Shown here piece by piece: positions 6,627 to 12,477 of a DNA stretch of 12,477 nucleotides. Origin of the DNA: Erysipelotrichaceae bacterium (lineage in GTDB: Bacteria > Bacillota_I > Bacilli_A > Erysipelotrichales > Erysipelotrichaceae). The DNA lies in assembly GCA_030533035.1 (NCBI GenBank), contig JAUNJW010000026.1, positions 1 to 12,477 of the forward strand, read 5' to 3'. Position 1 is the first letter of the stretch. Each line of letters opens with the position of its first letter. The notes beneath the pieces are model-generated. The model ran no database searches. It worked only from the letters and a program-made list of their open reading frames with translations, and was not told the DNA's origin. A program made the position numbers and the translations under genes.

Positions 6627-8114
6627 GTGTCAGAACATAATCAAAGCTATATCAGCCGTACCAGCGGACTGAAAGCGAAGGACTACATCGGCTACGCCAT
6701 GGTGGACACGGCGGGATGCCTTGTTTTTGCGCTGGTCACCACACTTCTTCAGAAATTCTATACGGATATTTTCCATCTGAGTCCCCTGTTTATCATGATC
6801 ATGTTCATCATTGCCAGAATCTGGGACGGTATCAACGACCCGATCATGGGCCGCATCTGCGATACCGTCGAACCGGGACCCCTGGGACGCTACCGGAAAT
6901 GGATTCTTTACGCCGCCCTCCCGCTGGCTGTCTCGGCGGTGCTGATGTTCCTGAAACTGCCGGGAATCGGTGAGGAAGGTCATTATACCGCCACCTGTGT
7001 CTACGCGACATGCACATATATCTTCTTCGGCATGGCCTATACCGTGCTGCAGATCCCCTACGGATCCCTGGCATCGGTCGTGACAACGGACGCCCATGAG
7101 CGCTCAAAGCTTTCCGTATTCCGTTCGATCGGTGCTGCCCTTGGCTCCATCCCCGTCCTGCTGATCGCCAGTTTCGCCTATGCCGATCGTCTTGACGCAG
7201 CCGGCAATCCGGTCATCGGCGAAAACGGGAAAGTGATTACCGACATGCAGTATGGACCGGTCATCAGGGGCGTCATCATCATGGCCATTGTGTCATGCGT
7301 GATGCTGCTGGTCAGCTTTACGATGAACAGGGAAAGAGTCAGGACAAAACCGCAGCCGAAGGAACCGGGAGCGTCGAAAAAGGCAATCACGATGCTGTTC
7401 CATAACCGCGCCTTCGTCGCGGTCACGATGGTATCAATGCTTCTTCTGGCCGGCCAGATGTTCACACAGAGTTTCTACACATATCTTTTTGATGATTACT
7501 TCCATGCCAATTGGATGAACCTCGCCACCCAGGCATGCACCTATTCACCGATGATCATCTTCATGTTCTTCCTGCCGAAGCTGACCGGAAAGAAAGGCAA
7601 AAAGGAAGTTACGGCCATCGGCATGACCGTAGCCGCCCTGGCCAATCTGATCCTGTTCTTCCTGAGAGGCATGGAGCCTTCGAAGCTGTTATGGATCTTC
7701 CTGGCGATGAACTTCATCAGCGGCTGCGGCCTGACAACGCTGGTCATGCAGCTGTGGGCAATGGTGGCCGACGCGATCGATGACATTGAAGTCAGAACAG
7801 GCAGCCGCGATGACGGCACCGCCTATTCCGTTTTCAACCTCTTCCGCAAAGTCGGCCAGGTGCTGGCCGCCGTCTGTGTCAACGGAGCGCTGCTGGGAAT
7901 GCATTACAAATATGAAAAAGGCGCGGTTCAGACACTTGCCAACCTGAAGATCATGTATGATCTCGGCACCCTGATTCCGGCCGTCATGTTCGGCATCATG
8001 GCATTCCTGCTGTTTGTTTCCTACCCGCTGTCCAGACAGAAAACAGAAGAGCTCCAGGCCCTGAAGGAACTGAAGCTCAAGGAATCATACGAGAATAAGG
8101 AAATCGAGATCTAG
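6627..8114 (+). CDS. GPH-family glycoside/pentoside/hexuronide:cation symporter
   Basis: A 495-residue membrane transporter with about 12 hydrophobic segments, of the MFS_2 (GPH) type. Such proteins import sugars or glycosides together with Na+ or H+. The family signature R-x-W-D-x-x-x-D-P-x-x-G-x-x-x-D is intact at residues 64–79 (RIWDGINDPIMGRICD), followed by GRYRKW. The start is GTG at 6627: AGGAGG lies 6 bases upstream and an extended -10 lies before that. An in-frame ATG further upstream would run into lspA and add residues unlike the family. It converges on the GH31 gene and the two stop codons share CTAG, so the genes are physically linked even though they are on opposite strands. The substrate is unknown; the neighbouring GH31 enzyme and esterase suggest an oligosaccharide or alkyl/acyl glycoside. 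Confidence 0.93.
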   Translation: MSEHNQSYISRTSGLKAKDYIGYAMVDTAGCLVFALVTTLLQKFYTDIFHLSPLFIMIMFIIARIWDGINDPIMGRICDTVEPGPLGRYRKWILYAALPLAVSAVLMFLKLPGIGEEGHYTATCVYATCTYIFFGMAYTVLQIPYGSLASVVTTDAHERSKLSVFRSIGAALGSIPVLLIASFAYADRLDAAGNPVIGENGKVITDMQYGPVIRGVIIMAIVSCVMLLVSFTMNRERVRTKPQPKEPGASKKAITMLFHNRAFVAVTMVSMLLLAGQMFTQSFYTYLFDDYFHANWMNLATQACTYSPMIIFMFFLPKLTGKKGKKEVTAIGMTVAALANLILFFLRGMEPSKLLWIFLAMNFISGCGLTTLVMQLWAMVADAIDDIEVRTGSRDDGTAYSVFNLFRKVGQVLAAVCVNGALLGMHYKYEKGAVQTLANLKIMYDLGTLIPAVMFGIMAFLLFVSYPLSRQKTEELQALKELKLKESYENKEIEI

Positions 8115-10126
8115 GCTTTTTCAAACCACACCGGCAGATCTAAGGGGGTGCAGGGCACATCAAGCTCTGTGCCTCCTTTTATTGTTGCCCCCTCACCTCT
8201 AAGTTTCCATTTTTCAATAAACGCAGGCAGCCTGACATGCACTGAATCACAGCCTTCATCAAAGACGCCACAGGCAAGGATTTCACTGCCGCACATAAAG
8301 CAGTCCGCTTCCGTGTCATAGCCGGGCTCATACAGGAACACCGGACGGATCAGGGGCATGTTCTCTTTGACGCATATGTTCATCTGTTCATAGAGATACG
8401 GCACCAGTTTTTCCCTGAGATCAAAAATCATCTTCACCGTATCCATCAGATCCTCATACAGCCATGGCATATTGGAAGGCTCACCCGGCTTCCAGGAATG
8501 CAGGACAAACCGCGGGGTGAACACACCGTACTGCAGCCAGCGCAGGAAGAGTTCCCGGCCCGGTTTCGGACCGGCAAAGCCGCCGATGTCCTGGCCGAAG
8601 AAAGCAAATCCGGAAAGCGACATGGTCATCGCCTGATAATGATTGAAGCGCAGATCACGGAAATCCGTGTAATTGTCGCCGGTCCATGTCGTCGCAACCC
8701 TCTGCATGCCGGCCGCTGCGCAGCGGGAAATCATAAACGGCAGATCACCGCCGTAATCAGCTTCCTCCATGCAGATTTCACGTCCTGCCCTGGCCATCAG
8801 GTATGAGAACAGCGGCCGGATCAGGCGGGCTTTTGTCTGGCGGCCGAAGCCGCAGGCATAAACATCCCCGTCGTGGACGTCATATTCATTGTTGTCATTC
8901 CACAGATTCTGATAACCGAAACGGATCAGACTTTCCTTCACGCACTGCTGCCAGAACGCATAGGCGGCCGGATTGGTAAAGTCCAGATAGCTTGCCATGC
9001 CGCCCCAGAACGGGAATACGGCCGGTGAACCGTCGCTGTAATGGAGGAACCAGCCATTGCGGGCAATGGTGTCATACAGCGGATGGTCGGAAAGAAAAGC
9101 GGGCTTGATATTCGGCATGATTTTCATGCCGTGGCTTTCAAAGTAATCAGACAGATCCTGCGGTGACGGGATCTTATCCCGGTTCCAGTGGAAGACGCAT
9201 CTTCTTTCCCCGATCTGCGTATAGCCGCTGGAAAGGTAGAATCCCCCTGCCCTGATTCCGTTTTTCTCACATTGGCCAGCGAATCCGCGGAGCCTGGCGT
9301 CAGCGTCATCAGCGTCGGTATATTCCATCGTGCTGCCGCAGTAGGAAAAGGCCCACTGCGGTACCGGCGCGATGCCGCCGGTCATGGCGTTGAATCTCTG
9401 GATAATCTCAGCCGGGGTACCCGTGATCAGATAGAGAACCATGTTTTCTTCTTCATAGCGGATGGAATTGAACGGTTCGAAGTAATTGTCATGTTCCTCG
9501 CCGAAATTGACCCTGCCGCTGCTGTAAGTGTCATAGTACATTCCGTATGATCCGGCTTTGTTTGCACAGATGTAGAACGGCAGATATTTGTAGAGAGGAT
9601 CGGAATAGTCCGCCCTGAATCCCATCGCATCGCCGGTGGACAGTTCAAAGCTGCGGCCGTTTTTGTTTACATGGCCGCTCTTGTCGCCAAGGCCGAATAT
9701 TTTCTGCTCTTCCTCGCGGCGGGTATAATGCACGGTGCCGTCGCCAAGCTCGTTTTCAAAATTGTAAGCCAGGCCGTTTCTGTCCTGATAGAGGATTCCC
9801 TTTTCATTTTCCGCCGTGATTCTGAAGTTCAGCATTTCAACGGTAAACCGGATCCCGTCAAGCTCAAACTGGACCGAACCTTCGTTTTCACTGACAGCCG
9901 GCGTCTGCGTGACAAAACCCTCCTGCGACAGTTTGTCACGGCCGTTCAGCGGACAGACGCCTGAGGGAGCGACGCTCCATGTCTTCAGCATGGATTGCCT
10001 GTCTCTGATCATGGAAACGCGCAGGATATGGTCAAAGAAGTCCAGGCGCATGGTAACGCCGTCCGCCTCAAATTCCATGAATGTGCCGCCATTGTTTTTC
10101 AGTCTGAATTCATGATGGAATTTCAT
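8111..10126 (-). CDS. Glycoside hydrolase family 31 (alpha-glucosidase-like)
   Basis: A 671-residue retaining alpha-glycosidase of family GH31, cytoplasmic because no signal peptide or membrane segment is visible. An N-terminal beta-sandwich (to about 250) contains FGLGDKSG at 144–151. The (beta/alpha)8 barrel starts near 253 (PVPQWAFSYCGSTMEYTDADDAD). The expected nucleophile is D411 in WNDNNEYD and the acid/base D484 in WTGDN; both are present. R468 and RFVLHSW (539–545) are also typical. The C-terminus stops at the end of the proximal beta-sandwich (PLDLPVWFEKA), so no distal domain is present. The ATG at 10124–10126 overlaps the esterase stop as ATGA; an ATG at residue 17 is a less likely alternative. 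NDNNEYD differs from the usual NDMNEP of alpha-glucosidases, so glucose specificity should not be assumed. Confidence 0.94.
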   Translation of the reverse strand: MKFHHEFRLKNNGGTFMEFEADGVTMRLDFFDHILRVSMIRDRQSMLKTWSVAPSGVCPLNGRDKLSQEGFVTQTPAVSENEGSVQFELDGIRFTVEMLNFRITAENEKGILYQDRNGLAYNFENELGDGTVHYTRREEEQKIFGLGDKSGHVNKNGRSFELSTGDAMGFRADYSDPLYKYLPFYICANKAGSYGMYYDTYSSGRVNFGEEHDNYFEPFNSIRYEEENMVLYLITGTPAEIIQRFNAMTGGIAPVPQWAFSYCGSTMEYTDADDADARLRGFAGQCEKNGIRAGGFYLSSGYTQIGERRCVFHWNRDKIPSPQDLSDYFESHGMKIMPNIKPAFLSDHPLYDTIARNGWFLHYSDGSPAVFPFWGGMASYLDFTNPAAYAFWQQCVKESLIRFGYQNLWNDNNEYDVHDGDVYACGFGRQTKARLIRPLFSYLMARAGREICMEEADYGGDLPFMISRCAAAGMQRVATTWTGDNYTDFRDLRFNHYQAMTMSLSGFAFFGQDIGGFAGPKPGRELFLRWLQYGVFTPRFVLHSWKPGEPSNMPWLYEDLMDTVKMIFDLREKLVPYLYEQMNICVKENMPLIRPVFLYEPGYDTEADCFMCGSEILACGVFDEGCDSVHVRLPAFIEKWKLRGEGATIKGGTELDVPCTPLDLPVWFEKA
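8153..8180 (+). terminator. Probable terminator of the symporter gene, inside the GH31 coding region
   Basis: GGGCACA at 8153–8159 pairs with TGTGCCT at 8168–8174 (one G·T pair, 8-base loop), and CC then TTTTATTGTT follows. It starts 39 bases after the symporter stop and lies within the last codons of the convergent GH31 gene. The stem is modest and the U-tract short, so it is only a reasonable candidate. Confidence 0.5.
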
Positions 10127-11472
10127 GCTTTCGGGTTTCCTTTCCTGATCATATTGAGTGAAAGCTTCCGGTACGGAACGCTTCCCATCGCTGTCTTCTC
10201 TTCTGTAAACCGCAGCACGCTGAGGATGCCGTTACGGCATTGCTGCCAGCCCGGCCTGCCTTTGCCGTTGGGATTGCCGGTTTTTGCGAAGGAAGCGAAA
10301 TAATCCGTCATCTGCCGTGAGATTTCATAATCTCTTTCTGTATACGGCCGCCATGACTGCTCCAGCCGTCCGAACAGATAACGCAGGTCGCAGGAATGGA
10401 AAGCGCCGTTGTTATCACCGGGCGCGTCTTTGTCAAAGAAGTAAATATACGCGTCGTTCTTCCGGCCGTACTGATTGCCGATGTATGCCATAAGAGGCGC
10501 GTACATGTCGTTGTTTGTATATCCGATCATGCAGCCGCAGCGGATGGGATTTCTGATCAGCAGGTCCACCGGACCGTTCAGCAGATATCCGTCAATGACA
10601 GGCATGGTGTTGTAAAGCGTGTCTTTGCGCTCCTGCTTCATTTCCTGAGCGGCAGTGAGCAGCTCCCGGACGCCGAGAGCGCGCAGTTCATCCAGAGAGG
10701 AACAGCCGGCTTTCTCCATCAGCTGCAGCCAGTATTCCCTGGTGTCTTCGGCTTTGCGGGGCAAAGCGAATTTCGGAAACAGTCCGGCGCCCGACATCAT
10801 GAAAACCCTTCGGAACAGCCCCGCGTTGCGGTGATCGAGAAGAAGATACTGGATGGAAATCGCGCCGGCGCTCTGGCCGAACAGGGTGATGTTGTCAGGA
10901 TCGCCGCCGAAAGCGCCGATGAACTTTTTCACCCATTTCACGGCAGTCCGCTGGTCATCGAGCCCGAAATTGCCGTCCCGGCCGTATTCATTCTGAATCT
11001 CTTCGTGGGTCAGATACCCGAACACCCCTACCCGGTAATTGACAAAAACCGTGATGATGCCTCTTCTCGCCAGCTCACAGCCGCGGAACGGCTCTTCCTG
11101 GTTTGAACCCGAGTTGAAGCCGCCGCCGTGGATAAACACAGCGACCGGGCAGTGCCCTGTTTCAGCCGGGGTGAAGATATTGAGATTCAGGCAGTCCTCG
11201 TCATAATGAAACTCAATCCCTTCCCTGAATTCCTTGTGATAGAAAAGTCTTTCGGGGTTGTCGAGCTGGGGAAAATACTGCCTGTATTGCGGACATGAGC
11301 TGCCGAAGCTGAGGGCGTCGACGGTTTCTTCATAGTTTTCAATCATCTCTGCGTAGCGGAAACGTTCCGCTTTCGCATACGGGATTCCGAGAAACTGCCG
11401 GCAGCCGTCTGTTTCGGTTCCCCTGACACGGATCAGCGGCGTGTCAATGGTCACCTGCTTGCTGTCATTCAT
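10123..11472 (-). CDS. Type-B carboxylesterase family protein
   Basis: An alpha/beta-hydrolase of the carboxylesterase/para-nitrobenzyl esterase family, 449 residues, a little shorter than the usual 480–550. The oxyanion loop is HGGGF at 115–119. The nucleophile is S201 in FGQSAGA and the catalytic histidine is H359 in GAFHSCDL. The acid normally comes from a GxxxxEG motif; here the matching stretch is GYTNNDM and D322 is the candidate. GIPYAKAERF and EDCLNLNIF are further family signatures. No signal peptide is present, so it is probably cytoplasmic. The ATG at 11470–11472 follows AAAGGAAA. It is the first gene of a two-gene operon with GH31 (ATGA overlap), which suggests that it removes acyl groups from the same imported substrate. 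That link is inference. Confidence 0.93.
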   Translation of the reverse strand: MNDSKQVTIDTPLIRVRGTETDGCRQFLGIPYAKAERFRYAEMIENYEETVDALSFGSSCPQYRQYFPQLDNPERLFYHKEFREGIEFHYDEDCLNLNIFTPAETGHCPVAVFIHGGGFNSGSNQEEPFRGCELARRGIITVFVNYRVGVFGYLTHEEIQNEYGRDGNFGLDDQRTAVKWVKKFIGAFGGDPDNITLFGQSAGAISIQYLLLDHRNAGLFRRVFMMSGAGLFPKFALPRKAEDTREYWLQLMEKAGCSSLDELRALGVRELLTAAQEMKQERKDTLYNTMPVIDGYLLNGPVDLLIRNPIRCGCMIGYTNNDMYAPLMAYIGNQYGRKNDAYIYFFDKDAPGDNNGAFHSCDLRYLFGRLEQSWRPYTERDYEISRQMTDYFASFAKTGNPNGKGRPGWQQCRNGILSVLRFTEEKTAMGSVPYRKLSLNMIRKGNPKA

Positions 11473-11491
11473 ATGATTGTTTCCTTTGCTG

Positions 11492-11534
11492 TTTCTGCAG
11501 TTTCATTATATTCCCTGTTCTTTTTCTGCAGAAA
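11492..11534. promoter_or_regulatory. Repeated TTTCTGCAG element flanking the esterase–GH31 promoter
   Basis: TTTCTGCAG occurs at 11492–11500 and again at 11523–11531. Their CTGCAG centres are 31 bases apart, close to three helical turns. The second copy extends to a perfect 12-base palindrome, TTTCTGCAGAAA (11523–11534). One copy covers the predicted start point, the other the -35 zone, and TATAAT lies between. This is the arrangement expected of a repressor or activator operator, but no regulator gene is in the window and CTGCAG alone is common in this DNA. Confidence 0.4.
11505..11510 (-). promoter_or_regulatory. -10 element of the esterase–GH31 operon
   Basis: The minus strand carries a perfect TATAAT, 32 bases before the esterase ATG. 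There is no TG extension and no good -35: the 16–18 base positions read TCTGCA, TTCTGC and TTTCTG. Transcription would start near 11498. A weak -35 and flanking repeats suggest a regulated promoter. Confidence 0.65.
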
Positions 11535-11562
11535 GAAAGATTTTCCTGCATTTTCGGAAAAG

Positions 11563-11583
11563 AAAAAAAGCACCTTCCGGTGC
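11563..11583 (-). terminator. Intrinsic terminator of the TSCPD gene
   Basis: On the minus strand GCACC-GGAA-GGTGC (11583–11570) forms a 5-bp GC-rich stem with a GGAA tetraloop, followed at once by seven T residues (11569–11563) and then CTTTT. It starts 7 bases after the TSCPD stop codon. It also separates that gene from the downstream esterase promoter. Confidence 0.85.
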
Positions 11584-11590
11584 ATGGGTG

Positions 11591-11851
11591 CTACTGCCGT
11601 GAAGCGGCGTATGCCTTCAGTCCGCGGGCGATCTGGTCCGGGCAGGACGTCGGACGGACACGGCATGTGATGCCTTCAAGAAGTCCGATGACTTCGTCAA
11701 TCTTACGGCCTTTGATCAGTGCGGAGATCCCCTTGAGATTGCCGTTGCAGCCGTTTTCGACGGTCAGGTTTTCAATGACATCGCCATCGAGGTCAAAGAT
11801 CATTTTTGTGGAGCAGACTCCATGCGGTTTATATTCAAAACGTGTGCTCAT
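11591..11851 (-). CDS. TSCPD-domain small protein (TIGR03905-type)
   Basis: An 86-residue protein consisting of a single TSCPD domain, named after the motif seen here as TSCPDQIA at 68–75. Four cysteines are spaced as in a metal-binding or redox site: C13 (GVCST), C35 (GCNGN), C63 (ITC) and C70 (TSCPD). The same domain occurs at the C-terminus of adenosylcobalamin-dependent ribonucleotide reductases, but the stand-alone proteins have no established function that I know of. The ATG at 11849–11851 follows AAGGAG by 8 bases. It is monocistronic, with its own extended -10 promoter and a strong terminator, and is divergent from the DEAD-box helicase. Metal binding is inferred from the cysteine pattern only. 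Confidence 0.9.
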   Translation of the reverse strand: MSTRFEYKPHGVCSTKMIFDLDGDVIENLTVENGCNGNLKGISALIKGRKIDEVIGLLEGITCRVRPTSCPDQIARGLKAYAASRQ

Positions 11852-11876
11852 TTTCAGTACTCCTTCAACGCCGTTT

Positions 11877-11904
11877 ATGATAACACACAGTCAGCTGAAT
11901 GCAA
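11877..11904 (-). promoter_or_regulatory. Promoter of the TSCPD gene
   Basis: The minus strand has TTGCAT (11904–11899), a 16-base spacer, and TATCAT (11882–11877) preceded by TGT. It would start transcription near 11870 and leave a leader of about 19 bases with AAGGAG in it. Confidence 0.55.
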
Positions 11905-11936
11905 CGCATTTGCCCGTTCCGGTAACAGCTGCCGGC

Positions 11937-11965
11937 TGTACAAACCGGACCAGTTGTGGTATTTT
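11937..11965 (+). promoter_or_regulatory. Promoter of the DEAD-box helicase, probably leaderless
   Basis: TGTACA at 11937–11942 (four of six -35 matches), a 17-base spacer and TATTTT at 11960–11965, with TGG directly before the hexamer. Only nine bases separate the -10 from the ATG, and there is no Shine-Dalgarno sequence, so the transcript may begin within a few bases of the start codon. Confidence 0.5.
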
Positions 11966-11974
11966 CCAATCGCT

Positions 11975-12477
11975 ATGGAAAAGAAATATACATTCAGTGA
12001 TCTTTCAGAGCCTCTCAGGCAGGCTCTTGAAGAAATCAATATCACAGAGCTCTCCGATGTGCAGGCGGAAACGATTCCGCAGATGCTGGCGGGAAAGGAT
12101 GTTCTGGTCAAAGCCGCCACCGCTGCCGGCAAAACCTACGCCTTTGCCATTCCGCTGGCGGAAACGGCAGAACCGCAAGGCTCAGGAAAACACCTGCCCT
12201 TTGCCCTGGTCCTTGTGCCGACAAGGGAGCTGGCTCTTCAGTGCGCAAAGATGATCCGGCTGCTGTTTGCGAAAAAGGAAGGCGTCCGCACCGCTGTGCT
12301 GGCCGGGGGCGAAGACATGAACCGCCAGGTCAGGATGTTTTCCAAAGGGGCAGACATTGTTGTCGCCACCCCGGCAAGGCTTCTTGATCATCTGCGGAGG
12401 CATACGTTCAAAACAAAGATGCTGCAGACGGTGATCCTGGATGAAGCGGATGTCATGGTGTCCATGGGGTTTTACGA
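11975..12477 (+). CDS. DEAD-box RNA helicase (partial, C-terminus beyond right edge)
   Basis: The first 167 codons of a superfamily-2 RNA helicase, covering most of RecA-like domain 1; domain 2 lies beyond the edge. Such enzymes unwind or remodel RNA in ribosome assembly or mRNA decay. Motifs in order: F7 and Q30 of the Q motif (ELSDVQAETIP); Walker A AATAAGKT at 47–54; PTRELA at 82–87; a GG motif at 111–112; ATPARLLDHL at 131–140; and DEAD at 156–159 followed by VMVSMGF. Walker A departs from the usual AxTGxGKT because the first glycine is alanine, although GKT is kept. The ATG at 11975 is chosen because the encoded N-terminus matches the family from residue 7 onward. There is no ribosome binding site, but an extended -10 lies nine bases upstream. 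Which DEAD-box subfamily it belongs to cannot be told from this part. Confidence 0.93.
   Translation, partial: MEKKYTFSDLSEPLRQALEEINITELSDVQAETIPQMLAGKDVLVKAATAAGKTYAFAIPLAETAEPQGSGKHLPFALVLVPTRELALQCAKMIRLLFAKKEGVRTAVLAGGEDMNRQVRMFSKGADIVVATPARLLDHLRRHTFKTKMLQTVILDEADVMVSMGFY

Noticed and set aside
11473..11670. Short open frames on both strands in and around the esterase upstream region
   Set aside because: They overlap the TSCPD terminator and the esterase promoter and have no ribosome binding site or recognisable product.
1..12477. CRISPR arrays, tRNA or rRNA genes, riboswitches, insertion sequences, phage or toxin–antitoxin modules
   Set aside because: No regularly spaced repeats, transposase motifs, terminal inverted repeats or structured RNA signatures were seen. 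The intergenic gaps are at most about 120 bases and are explained by promoters and terminators.

Overview
The window looks like ordinary chromosome of a low-complexity-free, moderate-GC (roughly half G+C by eye) Bacillota (Firmicutes). The evidence is RNase HIII next to a CvpA-family gene and mutS2, an lspA–rluD pair, strong AGGAGG-type ribosome binding sites, and a small TSCPD-domain protein of a type I know mainly from Clostridia and Erysipelotrichia. Erysipelotrichia is my best guess, held loosely. I see no rRNA, tRNA, CRISPR array, transposase, phage gene or attachment site. Coding density is very high: the longest stretches without a gene are three divergent or intergenic regions of about 120 bases (6509–6626, 11473–11590, 11852–11974).

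Layout. (1) 1–2880, minus strand: a CvpA-family membrane protein and mutS2, joined by a one-base TGATG overlap; mutS2 runs off the left edge just inside its Smr domain. (2) 2946–3836, plus strand: rnhC (RNase HIII), divergent from cvpA, with overlapping face-to-face -10 elements in the 65-base gap. (3) 3850–6508, minus strand: four overlapping genes, lspA, rluD, a rhomboid-family membrane protease and a dCMP deaminase, ending at a bidirectional terminator shared with rnhC. (4) 6627–11472: a carbohydrate-use locus with a GPH-family sugar:cation symporter on the plus strand, convergent with a minus-strand operon of a type-B carboxylesterase and a GH31 glycoside hydrolase. The symporter and GH31 genes share a CTAG palindrome as stop codons. 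(5) 11591–11851, minus strand: a four-cysteine TSCPD protein with its own promoter and terminator. (6) 11975–12477, plus strand: the first 167 codons of a DEAD-box RNA helicase, cut by the right edge.

How the genes fit together. Blocks 1, 2 and 6 are nucleic-acid maintenance (MutS2, RNase HIII, DEAD-box helicase). Block 3 mixes envelope proteolysis (LspA, rhomboid), rRNA modification (RluD) and pyrimidine metabolism (dCMP deaminase). Block 4 is the accessory part: neither the esterase nor the GH31 enzyme has a signal peptide, so the natural model is import of a glycoside, possibly acylated, by the symporter and then intracellular de-esterification and hydrolysis. The substrate cannot be read from sequence.

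I found no clearly new defence or mobile system. The best leads are the esterase–GH31–symporter locus with its repeated TTTCTGCAG element around the promoter, the altered Walker A motif of the helicase, the altered Smr signature in MutS2, and a promoter style dominated by extended -10 (TGn) elements, two of which sit so close to the start codon that the mRNAs may be leaderless.
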